Shown here in pieces: positions 1 through 7,033 of a stretch of 11,799 bases of DNA. A program made the position numbers and the translations under genes. Source of the stretch: Candidatus Peribacteraceae bacterium (GTDB taxonomy: Bacteria > Patescibacteriota > Gracilibacteria > Peribacterales > Peribacteraceae); assembly GCA_013140485.1 (NCBI GenBank), contig JABFSS010000119.1:1-11799 (forward strand), given 5' to 3'. Position 1 is the stretch's first letter. Each line of letters starts with the position of its first letter. The notes below the pieces were generated by a model. The model was not told the DNA's origin, searched no databases, and was given only the letters and a program-made list of their open reading frames with translations.

Positions 1-2
1 CC

Positions 3-2579
3 CTCCTGCGCACCCAGCCCCCCGGCTCCAAGGAGCGCCAGGACACCTTCGCCCGCATGGACGGGGTCATCAAGCGCATCCAGGCTCTCAACAAGGCCGG
101 AGCCTCTCCCGAGCTCAAGTCACTCCTTGATCAAGATGCGCAGCTCACCGAGCAGCTCTCCAAGGTCAACCCGGCCGATGAAGCTGCCTACAACAAGATC
201 CGCGCCCAGATCGATGCCTTGGCCCCCCAGATCCAGAAGGCCCGGCAGTCCCCCGAAAATAACGAGCAGCGCATCAAGGACCTCACCGCAGAGTGGCGCC
301 GCAGAGATACGCTCATCACCCGCGAAACCTCCCCCTCCGAATTCTCGGGCACCTTCACTGCCGTTCTGGGCGGCAATCCCGAGAACCTTGCTCAAACCCC
401 GCAGAACGACGACCGCCTCACCATCACCTACCGCCCCGGCATCGACTTCGCCGGCAACGCCGAGGTCTCCGCCCTCGCTTCCCAGATCCAGTCCCGCTTG
501 GGCATGGAGGTGGAGATCCGCGGCAACGTTATCAGCATCAAACCCATCTCCGGCTCCGACGCCGGTCTCTTCGTCGAAGGCAAAGTGATGACCGGACTCC
601 GTCACCTCCTCTGGGACCAGCTCAAACAGATCGGAGACAGGGCGGGGGAGAAGGGGAAGGTTGCTCCTCCTGCAACTCCAGAACCGGCACCGGGACCGAG
701 CCTCATTGGCCCCGACCCTGTGCTGCCCCCCGGGACTCTTCCGGAACCCAGTCCTCCCCTTGGACCCGATCCCGTTGTTCCTCCCGGGACTCTTCCTGAA
801 CCCGGTCCTCCCCTTGGACCCGATGCAGTGCCACCGTCTCCGGGCACTCCGGAACCGGAACCCACTCCTACTCCCACCCCCGAGTCCGCACCCGATGCCG
901 TCGAAAACCTCCGCGAAGTCAGCGCACAGCAATTCGATCGCGAGGCGTTGATCATCGCCATCGAGACCCTCGAGCTCGGTGAAGGTATCCGGCCGATCAC
1001 GACTGCGAATGTCGCCAACATTACCAATGCCCTCATTGTGGAACGGATGATCGAAAACTTTTCGACCGCTTTCCGAAACAGAAATTTCTTGCAAAGGAGG
1101 GGGGTGGTCTGCGATGCCGAAGGGAATCTGCGGCAGTATCAACCGGGAAGCGATGATCCCTACGCCGGGCCGATCATCACGTCGAACTGGGCCACTCTTC
1201 TGCGGGGGTCACCCGTTACAGGTCTCCAAATTCTCGCGCGCGCGTGTACCGACCCGGGACCGAATCTTTCGATTTTTAATCCGAGCGGTCTCCTGAAGTA
1301 TTCGGTATCCCGCATCAACGGCGAGCAAGCAGAGCGTCCGACACTCCTGGATCGCCTCAGTGAATTATCGAGCACGACTCGCCCGCGCGTCGAAAATCGC
1401 GACAGCGAAGCGACCCGCCGCGCACAAGAGTTCGTCGTCGCCGACCTGCACGCGCGACTGATGATTCGTCTTGAGGATCGCATCGGCGCACTCAAGGGCA
1501 ACATCGCGAATCCCGGGGGAATCACGTGGAAAGAACGGGTTGCGGAAAATGCGATTGCGTACGGCGCCGCCGGGGCCCTCGGCGGCGGCCCGATTGGTAT
1601 TGGTGCTTTAGGCGCGTATGACGGCATTAACGCCGGCAGAGAATTCCTGGGAATGGGCAGATTCAATAACCCCATCGATGTTCGTCCGACGAACATCGAG
1701 GCCATGCAAAAACAGAGGGAAGGGACGGCGCTCAAGGCAAATGAGGCGCTCTATCAAGAACTTTCGGCCATGAATTTGAGCGGAACCATGACCTCGCAGG
1801 TGAATGCGTTGCAAAGCATCTGGGACCGCATGGACCAGGAAGGCAAAGTCAATTACGCCGAATTCACCCAGCGTTTGGAATGGGCTCGCACGCTCTGCGA
1901 TTGGGCCGAAACGGGTCTCAGTTGGGCGGATACGGCGGGCCAAACCTTCGCGCAAAGAGTTCCCGTCATTGGACCGCTGCTCTACTCCGTTCTGCGTAAC
2001 GGCGTCGGCATGCTGGCGGGAGAGCGGGTTCGCGATGCGAACGGCGGTTACCGTGATTTGGATTGGGGGGACTTCGCCATCAACGTGGTCACCGACCAGA
2101 TTCCGTTGGGTAGTATTGCCAATCTTGTTCCCGGCGCGCGTCCGCTCGCTCGCCTGACCGTTCGCAGGCTTCTGCGCGATATTCCGCGCAGAATGGTGCG
2201 TGCGACGCTCGAAGAAGCGCGCGATCGAATCAAGGAACCCATCCGTCTCGTCGCCACACGGCTGAACGAAGGCGCCACATGGGGGCAGGTTGTGGACGAG
2301 CTAAGCCAGATTCAACCCGATTACACGTCGTTCTTCCTGAGCGCCGGCGTGCGGTTTCTCGCGGACATCGCGGGTGACACCGCTGCGCAGCGGATTCGTG
2401 GAATGCTCGCGCGAGGAATCCCTTCGATTCCCCGCAACTGGCGTCCTCTGTCGCTCTCCAATGGCAAGCAGGTTGCAGAACAGGCGAGAAAACTTGCACG
2501 GAACGATATGAATGCGCAGGCGACTGAACTGATCGACATGATCAGCAAATCCGAAGAGCAGAATCCCGAACGTCCGTGA
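3..2579 (+). CDS. Large protein of unknown function with proline-rich repeat linker (5'-partial)
   Basis: The frame is open from the left edge to a TGA at 2577-2579. The first ATG (57) has no Shine-Dalgarno, and the codons before it have the same C-rich bias, so the gene probably starts upstream. Residues below are counted from that ATG. An N-terminal charged, Gln/Glu-rich, probably coiled-coil part (about 1-90) is followed by a mixed region (95-200). Next comes a proline-rich linker (about 203-283) with two 18-residue repeats (219-236, 237-254) containing PPGTLPEP, then a long mostly helical part. A glycine-rich stretch (about 502-527, with GALGGGPIGIGALGAY) and a hydrophobic stretch (about 637-655, VPVIGPLLYSVLRNGVGML) could contact membrane. 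The C-terminus is Arg-rich and basic. I recognise no family. Alanine is mostly GCC before about nt 900 and more often GCG after it, so the two halves may have different histories. It converges on the 2598 gene with an 18-nt gap. Confidence 0.8.
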   Translation, partial: LLRTQPPGSKERQDTFARMDGVIKRIQALNKAGASPELKSLLDQDAQLTEQLSKVNPADEAAYNKIRAQIDALAPQIQKARQSPENNEQRIKDLTAEWRRRDTLITRETSPSEFSGTFTAVLGGNPENLAQTPQNDDRLTITYRPGIDFAGNAEVSALASQIQSRLGMEVEIRGNVISIKPISGSDAGLFVEGKVMTGLRHLLWDQLKQIGDRAGEKGKVAPPATPEPAPGPSLIGPDPVLPPGTLPEPSPPLGPDPVVPPGTLPEPGPPLGPDAVPPSPGTPEPEPTPTPTPESAPDAVENLREVSAQQFDREALIIAIETLELGEGIRPITTANVANITNALIVERMIENFSTAFRNRNFLQRRGVVCDAEGNLRQYQPGSDDPYAGPIITSNWATLLRGSPVTGLQILARACTDPGPNLSIFNPSGLLKYSVSRINGEQAERPTLLDRLSELSSTTRPRVENRDSEATRRAQEFVVADLHARLMIRLEDRIGALKGNIANPGGITWKERVAENAIAYGAAGALGGGPIGIGALGAYDGINAGREFLGMGRFNNPIDVRPTNIEAMQKQREGTALKANEALYQELSAMNLSGTMTSQVNALQSIWDRMDQEGKVNYAEFTQRLEWARTLCDWAETGLSWADTAGQTFAQRVPVIGPLLYSVLRNGVGMLAGERVRDANGGYRDLDWGDFAINVVTDQIPLGSIANLVPGARPLARLTVRRLLRDIPRRMVRATLEEARDRIKEPIRLVATRLNEGATWGQVVDELSQIQPDYTSFFLSAGVRFLADIAGDTAAQRIRGMLARGIPSIPRNWRPLSLSNGKQVAEQARKLARNDMNAQATELIDMISKSEEQNPERP
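711..830 (+). repeat. 54-bp coding tandem repeat (two copies plus a partial third)
   Basis: Copy 1 is 711-764 and copy 2 is 765-818; a partial third starts at 819 (CCCGATGCAGTG). Each full copy encodes 18 residues of a PDPV-PPGTLPEP-PPLG pattern in the proline-rich linker of the large protein. The copies differ at several positions, many of them synonymous, so the duplication is not brand new, but copy number may vary between strains. Confidence 0.85.
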
Positions 2580-2597
2580 TTCGTTCCCGCAGCATGG

Positions 2598-3266
2598 TCA
2601 TTTCTTCTTCCCCTTCGCCACGGTCGCGATCTTCATGCCCGCGTGGAGCGGCATGAGGCGGAAGTTCTGAGATGTCGTCGGAGACTTGGTGCACCACGAG
2701 ACCAGGAGACCGTAGAGGAACGTGACGACGGGGGTGATCCACCACGCGCCCACGAGCGGCTTTGTGAGGAGCATCGTGAAGAGCAGCGAGAGCACGCCTG
2801 CGAGAATCAACAGATTCCCGATGGTCTTGAACGTGTACCAGAAGAGCAGAGCCGGGACGCGGCGCGAGGCATCGTCGACGCGCTCGGCCATCTGCTCGTG
2901 CCAGAGGAATACGATGCCGCCGACGCTGAAGAGGATGAGTAGAGCCAGGTATGTCTCGGCGCTGAAGCGCTCGCCGCCCGTGCTGAACTTCTCGAGGACG
3001 CCGTAGACCGCAGGGAGAGCTCCGGCCGTCATCATCGCGACGCCGACGGTCTGGAGGATGTAGCAGTACAGTGCTTTGATCGCTCCGCCGAGCCGCGCGC
3101 CGGGAGAGAGGAGACAGGGGATCAACGCCACGGCGAGCGCGACGAAGACTCCGAGCGGAAAGAGAACGAAGGTGAAGAGCGTTGAAACGCTCACGGAAGT
3201 CAGGACCATGATCGGATGAGGAATTGAGTGGGTGAAAGCGTACCCCGCCACACGAGTGAATGGCAT
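2598..3266 (-). CDS. Multi-pass membrane protein of unknown function
   Basis: The 222-residue protein has hydrophobic segments at about 22-53, 61-91, 105-123, 137-168 and 171-192, giving roughly five membrane passes. The C-terminal tail is short and basic (ends KGKKK) and is probably cytoplasmic. I recognise no catalytic motif or named family. The start is uncertain: ATG 3266 is the first in frame but has no Shine-Dalgarno, and a second ATG at 3209, just before the first hydrophobic segment (MVLTSVSVST), is equally plausible. The gene lies downstream of rplK on the same strand, separated by the inverted heptamer repeats. It is compositionally similar to its neighbours and converges with the large protein on its left. 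Confidence 0.75.
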   Translation of the reverse strand: MPFTRVAGYAFTHSIPHPIMVLTSVSVSTLFTFVLFPLGVFVALAVALIPCLLSPGARLGGAIKALYCYILQTVGVAMMTAGALPAVYGVLEKFSTGGERFSAETYLALLILFSVGGIVFLWHEQMAERVDDASRRVPALLFWYTFKTIGNLLILAGVLSLLFTMLLTKPLVGAWWITPVVTFLYGLLVSWCTKSPTTSQNFRLMPLHAGMKIATVAKGKKK

Positions 3267-3307
3267 TGCGGATGATGAGAGAAATGATCTGATACTTCGA
3301 CGGACGA

Positions 3308-3395
3308 ATTGAAAATTGATAATGGAAAATTGAAAATGCCGGAGGCATTCCCAGGATCTGAGCGTCTTCCGAATTTTCCACTTTCCATTTTCAAT
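3308..3395. repeat. Inverted pair of heptamer-repeat arrays around a small palindrome
   Basis: Left array: four heptamers in a row at 3308-3335 (ATTGAAA, ATTGATA, ATGGAAA, ATTGAAA). Right array: three heptamers in opposite orientation at 3375-3395 (TTTCCAC, TTTCCAT, TTTCAAT), touching the rplK stop codon. Just inside the left array is a palindrome, AATGCC-GGA-GGCATT (3335-3349). The arrays can pair into a long imperfect hairpin in either transcript. The site follows rplK (-) and so could end its transcript, although no clean U-tract follows. The arrays are far more AT-rich than the surrounding DNA. Confidence 0.8.
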
Positions 3396-3820
3396 TATTC
3401 AACGGTCACCCCCATGCTCCTCGCCGTCCCCGCAATAATCGCCTCCGCCGCCTCGATGTCCGTGCAGTTTAAGTCGGGCATCTTCGTCTCGGCGATGGTG
3501 CGCAGCTGGGCCTTGGTGATCTTGCCGACCTTGTTCTTGTTCGGTTCGCCGCTGCCCGATTCGATCTTCGCCGCCGCTTTGATGAGCGTTGCCGCGGCCG
3601 GCTGCTTCACTTTGAAGGTGAACGAGCGGTCCTCGTACACGGTGATCTCGACCGGGAGAAGTTGGCCCATCTTGTCCTTCTTCGTCTGCTCGTTGAACTT
3701 GGTGCAGAATCCGTTGATATCCACGCCGGCTTGCCCGAGCGCGGGTCCCAGCGGAGGAGCGGGGTTTGCCTGCCCGCCGCGTGCTTGCACTTTGATGACT
3801 TTCTTAATGGCTTTTGCCAT
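3395..3820 (-). CDS. rplK: 50S ribosomal protein L11
   Basis: L11 binds the GTPase-associated centre of 23S rRNA and supports elongation-factor and release-factor function. The 141-residue length matches bacterial L11. The N-terminal domain has the hallmark PAPPLGPALGQAGVDINGFC (residues 21-40), including the proline-rich turn that thiostrepton-type antibiotics contact. The C-terminal rRNA-binding domain carries KMPDLN and the terminal GTARSMGV signature. The start MAKAIKKV is typical. secE, nusG and rplA do not flank it: a membrane protein lies on each side. A strong promoter sits directly upstream, so it appears to be transcribed alone or with the 2598 gene. There is no Shine-Dalgarno; the leader is predicted to be only a few nucleotides. 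Confidence 0.98.
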   Translation of the reverse strand: MAKAIKKVIKVQARGGQANPAPPLGPALGQAGVDINGFCTKFNEQTKKDKMGQLLPVEITVYEDRSFTFKVKQPAAATLIKAAAKIESGSGEPNKNKVGKITKAQLRTIAETKMPDLNCTDIEAAEAIIAGTARSMGVTVE

Positions 3821-3829
3821 AGCCGGGAG

Positions 3830-3858
3830 AGTGTAGGTTTCCGCTCGGTGGAGGTCAA
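3830..3858 (-). promoter_or_regulatory. rplK promoter, near-leaderless
   Basis: Reading the minus strand, -35 TTGACC (3858-3853), a 17-nt spacer and -10 TACACT (3835-3830) are followed by 9 nt and then the rplK ATG. A start about 7 nt after the -10 leaves a 5' leader of only 2-3 nt, and there is no Shine-Dalgarno. Confidence 0.65.
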
Positions 3859-3881
3859 TGCAGGTTTTGCTCGGTTGAAAT

Positions 3882-3919
3882 GGGTAAAGAGGGCGGAGAG
3901 GGCTGAGAGGGTAAAGAGG
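3882..3919. repeat. 9-bp tandem repeat, four units
   Basis: Four consecutive 9-mers: GGGTAAAGA (3882), GGGCGGAGA (3891), GGGCTGAGA (3900), GGGTAAAGA (3909), then GG. The array fills the gap between the rplK promoter and the 3' end of the 3955 gene. The first and last units are identical. Confidence 0.75.
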
Positions 3920-3954
3920 AATGCGACAAAATCCACTTTACCGTCTTCACCCTT

Positions 3955-4509
3955 CTACTCCGTCAGCGCGTCAATCAAACGATTCACCTCATCCTCATGC
4001 CCCTCCGTCATGTGGATTTCATACAATCGTTCCCGTACCCGGACAAACAGCAGGCGCTCCGGGTTGATAGCGGGGTCGAGGAAGGAGAGGACGTCACGCG
4101 GAGGTTTACCGGCCTGCGATTGCGTCTCATCAATGAGGTCCAGGAGTTTCACGGAGAATTTGGGACGGAGAGATTTTCGCAGCGCCGTGAAGATCTCCTT
4201 TACATCGCGGGAGTCGATCCAAGCGATGGTCGCCGCACGATCATTGTCTTTGAGGAGTACTCGGGCGGAGAGGCCCGTGCGCGCCGTGGCAGGAAGAACC
4301 GCTGAGAGAAGATTGCGCTCCGTCGTTTCGGTTACGCTCAACCCCTGTGACTCCGCGATCACGGTAACATCCGGCTCCGTTTTCTTCGCGATGCCTTCCT
4401 GTGCCGACGGAAACTTGAACGTTCCTCCCGTCAGAATATAGTCGGCGGTCCCCATCGTCAGGAGGATGAGGATGAACACGAGACAGAGGAGGAGTTTTTT
4501 GGAGAGCAT
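3955..4509 (-). CDS. Single-anchor membrane protein of unknown function
   Basis: The 184-residue protein starts with a short basic stretch and one strong hydrophobic segment (MLSKKLLLCLVFILILLTMG), which is a signal anchor or uncleaved signal peptide. The remaining ~160 residues are soluble and mixed alpha/beta, and would face outside the membrane. I recognise no family. The frame stays open to an ATG at 4653, but that start would overlap ruvB by about 107 nt and would bury the anchor 50 residues in. The ATG at 4509 gives a proper N-terminal anchor and lies 7 nt after a TATACT box. It ends with TAG. It is divergent from ruvB with a 37-nt gap; no functional link is implied. Confidence 0.75.
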   Translation of the reverse strand: MLSKKLLLCLVFILILLTMGTADYILTGGTFKFPSAQEGIAKKTEPDVTVIAESQGLSVTETTERNLLSAVLPATARTGLSARVLLKDNDRAATIAWIDSRDVKEIFTALRKSLRPKFSVKLLDLIDETQSQAGKPPRDVLSFLDPAINPERLLFVRVRERLYEIHMTEGHEDEVNRLIDALTE

Positions 4510-4516
4510 CAGTGCA

Positions 4517-4522
4517 AGTATA
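4517..4522 (-). promoter_or_regulatory. -10 box (TATACT) of the 3955 gene
   Basis: On the minus strand TATACT (4522-4517) is followed by 7 nt (TGCACTG) and then the ATG at 4509, so the transcript would begin at or next to the start codon. No good -35 is visible at the expected spacing. Confidence 0.45.
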
Positions 4523-4531
4523 GAGGATTCC

Positions 4532-4540
4532 TGATATGCT
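4532..4540 (+). promoter_or_regulatory. Extended -10 of ruvB (TGA-TATGCT)
   Basis: TG at 4532-4533 and TATGCT at 4535-4540 form an extended -10; 6 nt (GCAGCC) separate it from the ruvB ATG at 4547. This predicts a leaderless ruvB mRNA. The -35 position has only a weak GTGCAA (4512-4517). No Shine-Dalgarno precedes ruvB. Confidence 0.45.
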
Positions 4541-4546
4541 GCAGCC

Positions 4547-5593
4547 ATGGTTCTGAAGAGATCGAAATCCGCGTCAGCCTCGCCGATTCTCGCTTCGGCT
4601 GCACCGCCGGAACTGTCCGCATTTGAAGTAACGCTCCGCCCGAAATCACTCACGGAATACGTCGGTCAATCGAAGATCAAAGTACATTTGCTGATGCACA
4701 TTCAAGCCGCGATGTCGCGCAAAGAACCGCTCGGCCACACCCTCCTCCACGGGCCGCCGGGGCTGGGCAAGACGACGCTCGCGCACATTCTCGCGCGCGA
4801 AATGGGAGCACAAATCCGCATCACGTCGGGTCCCGCGCTCGAGAAGCCGGGCGACCTCGCGTCGATTCTCAGCAACCTGCAACAGGGTGACGCGCTCTTT
4901 ATCGACGAGATCCACCGGCTTCGTCCCGTCGTCGAGGAAATGCTCTACGCCGCCATGGAGGACTACGCGCTCGATCTTGTCATCGGCAAGGGGCCCACCG
5001 CGCGGTCAATGCGCCTGACGCTCAAGCCGTTCACACTCATCGGTGCGACGACCAAGGCGGGTTCCATGAGCGCGCCGCTCAGGGACCGGTTCATCCATCA
5101 CTTCAAGCTCGCGTTCTACGAACTCCCCGAAATGCAGCAGATCGTGGAGCGCTCGGGGCAGCTGCTTCGCGTTCCGCTCCAGAGCGACGCTGCGCACCGC
5201 ATCGCGTGCAGCAGCCGCGCAACGCCACGCATCGCCAACCGGCTGCTCAGAGCGGTCCGCGACTACGCGCACGTGCAGGGGGACGGAACGGTGGACCGTG
5301 CGTGCGTCGAAACGACGTTGCGCGCACTCGACATCGACGACCGCGGGCTCGACGCAACCGACCGTTTGATTCTCGGCGCCATCGTCAACACGTTTAACGG
5401 CGGCCCCGTGGGACTCGGGACCATCGCAGCGGTGCTCGCGGAGGACGAGGACACGGTGGAAGACGTCTACGAACCGTATCTGCTGCAGCAGGGGTACTTG
5501 CAAAGAACTCCGAAGGGACGGATGGCGACGAAGAAAGCGTATGAGCTCTTGGGATTGCAAGTACCGGAAGGGGCGCAAGTGACGCTCTTCTAA
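4547..5593 (+). CDS. ruvB: Holliday junction branch migration DNA helicase RuvB
   Basis: RuvB is the hexameric AAA+ motor that, with RuvA, drives branch migration of Holliday junctions before RuvC cuts. At 348 residues the length is normal. Visible motifs are LRPKSLTEYVGQ (30-41), Walker A GPPGLGKTT (69-77), Walker B LFIDEIHRL (117-125), sensor 1 GATTKAG (166-172), the arginine-finger segment PLRDRF (177-182), sensor 2 TPRIANRLL (226-234), and a winged-helix C-terminus with VEDVYEPYLLQQGYLQRTPK (304-323). Two small departures from the common sequence are SSRATPR (222-228) where SRGTPR is usual, and VGLGT (288-292) where VGLDT is usual. ruvA and ruvC are not in the window. The stop codon overlaps that of the convergent 5590 gene. 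Confidence 0.98.
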   Translation: MVLKRSKSASASPILASAAPPELSAFEVTLRPKSLTEYVGQSKIKVHLLMHIQAAMSRKEPLGHTLLHGPPGLGKTTLAHILAREMGAQIRITSGPALEKPGDLASILSNLQQGDALFIDEIHRLRPVVEEMLYAAMEDYALDLVIGKGPTARSMRLTLKPFTLIGATTKAGSMSAPLRDRFIHHFKLAFYELPEMQQIVERSGQLLRVPLQSDAAHRIACSSRATPRIANRLLRAVRDYAHVQGDGTVDRACVETTLRALDIDDRGLDATDRLILGAIVNTFNGGPVGLGTIAAVLAEDEDTVEDVYEPYLLQQGYLQRTPKGRMATKKAYELLGLQVPEGAQVTLF

Positions 5594-6231
5594 CGTACGG
5601 TGAGCGTGTCCATCATCTTCTCGAACGTCCCCACGTGTTCGTCGAATGCTTCCGTGCTGTCTGCGAACGTCCACACGTACGCCTGGCGACCCCTGAGCAG
5701 CCAGATTTGTTCGAACGTCATGTCGCCGTTATCGAGAGACGCGGAGAAGACCACGCGGTGAGCGAGGTAGAAGCCCGCGAGCGTGATGTCCTCGGACTGC
5801 AGGAGTGCGTAGTGATCGAAGAAGTCCCGTTCAATCCGGATACCCATGTCGGTGTACTCGGCCAGAGACATATCCGACGGCAAGGCTTCGATGACCATGT
5901 TCACGTTCTGCCGGAATCCGGCGGGCCGCTCGTCGCGAGAGAGGAACATGGTGACGAGGGTCAGAGGAGGAGTCTCTTGCGGCTCATTCACGTGTTCCCA
6001 TGCGGAGGGGAATTGGAACTTCACGCCGAATGCCGCGCTCTCATACGTACGGTCGAGCGGGAGTTCGTTGATCGAAAGCATCTGCGGGTTCCACACCGTG
6101 GCCTCGCGGGCCGTTTCGCGGATGACTCTCCTGCTCGGGCGTTGCACGGGCTCGTTCGTGACGCGCGCGAAAGCCGCCGCCGGTGACAGTCCGAACGACA
6201 GGAGAACGATGAGAATCAGCAAGCGTTTCAC
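5590..6231 (-). CDS. Secreted PsbP/DcrB-like protein
   Basis: The 213-residue protein has a clear signal peptide (MKRLLILIVLLSFGLSPAAA, then FA with a likely cleavage after AFA) and no further membrane segment, so it is exported. The body (about 62-213) has the alternating-strand pattern of the PsbP/DcrB (DUF1795-type) fold: FGVKFQFPSAW near the start, a long middle helix (SLAEYTDMGIRIERDFF), and a C-terminal TFEKMMDTLTV helix. In that superfamily the motif Y..FGV.F.FP..W opens the domain, which is why I name it. The ligand or partner is unknown. The start codon is GTG (6231), with a TATTGT box 6 nt upstream. Its TAG (5590-5592) overlaps the ruvB TAA. The fold call is inference from pattern only. 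Confidence 0.8.
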   Translation of the reverse strand: MKRLLILIVLLSFGLSPAAAFARVTNEPVQRPSRRVIRETAREATVWNPQMLSINELPLDRTYESAAFGVKFQFPSAWEHVNEPQETPPLTLVTMFLSRDERPAGFRQNVNMVIEALPSDMSLAEYTDMGIRIERDFFDHYALLQSEDITLAGFYLAHRVVFSASLDNGDMTFEQIWLLRGRQAYVWTFADSTEAFDEHVGTFEKMMDTLTVR

Positions 6232-6304
6232 AACGTCACAATACCTTCCGTCAAGAATCAGGGGAAGGAGATTCCTTCACCGTTTCTGACCATCCAACGT
6301 CATA

Positions 6305-6529
6305 TCAATACCCCTTGGCCGTCGGCTTCATCGGCTTTTTCCACGTTGCGCGCACTTGAAGCTTGAGCGTGCGCTTGGACGGGTGCGCAACTACTGCCTT
6401 TCGCGTGTGTACGACGTCGCTCGCAGATTCGGTCATGCCCATGGGAGGCATGCAACCGCACGCGTGGGCCGGTATGGCGAACATGCCGAGAGACAGAATC
6501 ACCGCGATGAACAGGGAGAGTGTTTTCAT
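6305..6529 (-). CDS. Very small secreted CxC protein, possible NTR/TIMP-like fragment
   Basis: The 74-residue protein has a signal peptide (MKTLSLFIAVILSLGMFA, cleavage probably after AHA) followed at once by CGCMPP. A mature N-terminus CxC followed by an acidic/Ala stretch, a DVV segment and a late strand ending in W-K resembles the start of netrin/TIMP-like (NTR) domains, where the CxC is followed by ADVVF-type and WKG-type motifs. It is much shorter than a full NTR domain, so it is either a minimal version or the remnant of a longer gene. The ATG overlaps the stop of the upstream glycosyltransferase as ATGA (6529-6526), which suggests translational coupling. AAAGGAG lies 13 nt upstream, farther than is ideal, and TACACT lies 6 nt upstream. 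Confidence 0.65.
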   Translation of the reverse strand: MKTLSLFIAVILSLGMFAIPAHACGCMPPMGMTESASDVVHTRKAVVAHPSKRTLKLQVRATWKKPMKPTAKGY

Positions 6530-7033
6530 GCGGGGAGTGTAGCTCCTTTCATCAGTTCCGCAATGGCGCCGTTGATCGAATCCACGAAATGCTGCTTCGA
6601 AAACTCACGCGCGCGCGTTCGGCATGATTCCTGTTTCCATTCTTTGCTTTCGAATCGCTCCATCGCGTTGCCGAGAGACGTCGCGTCGGCAACGTCGAAG
6701 AACTCGGCGGTCTTATCCGTCAGCGTTTCCATCGCGCCGCCCGCGCGGAAGGCGATCACCGGCGTCCCGCAGGCGAGCGATTCCAGAGGCACTAATCCGA
6801 AGTCTTCCTCGCCGGGGAAGAGCGTCGCGCGCGCATTGGCGTAGAGAGTCTTCACTTCTTGATCCGTCCGGTAGCCGACGAACTCCACCGTCGGGCCGGC
6901 GATGGCTTCCAGAGACCTGCGTGCCGGGCCTTCGCCCGCGATGATGAGCTTAGCTTTGCGGGCGTTGCAGGCGTGGATCGCTAGCTAAATTCTCTTGTAG
7001 GATGCGAGTTGAGACACAATCAGATAATAATTT

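Noticed and set aside
120..1142. Long antisense reading frame opposite the large protein
   Set aside because: It is a by-product of the GC-rich codons and proline repeats of the sense gene: low-complexity Gly/Arg/Ser composition, no start signal, and no protein-like pattern.
2542..3381. 279-codon minus-strand frame overlapping the membrane protein
   Set aside because: It is Arg/His/Ser-rich shadow sequence running through the heptamer repeats. The 2598-3266 frame has coherent membrane segments instead.
3308..3395. CRISPR array
   Set aside because: The repeats are only 7 bp, contiguous and degenerate, with no spacers and no cas genes nearby.
4510..4653. N-terminal extension of the 3955 gene to an ATG at 4653
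   Set aside because: It would overlap the ruvB start on the other strand and place the signal anchor about 50 residues inside. The ATG at 4509 fits better.
5006..5674. 222-codon minus-strand frame opposite ruvB
   Set aside because: Arg/His/Val-rich shadow of a highly conserved gene.
6264..6278. GAAGGA-GAT-TCCTTC hairpin as a terminator between the 6305 and 5590 genes
   Set aside because: The stem is only 6 bp and no U-tract follows on the minus strand, so it is too weak to list as a terminator.
6985..6987. Alternative genetic code with UAG as a sense codon
   Set aside because: At least three other genes in the window end naturally in TAG at sensible positions, and known CPR recoding affects UGA, not UAG.
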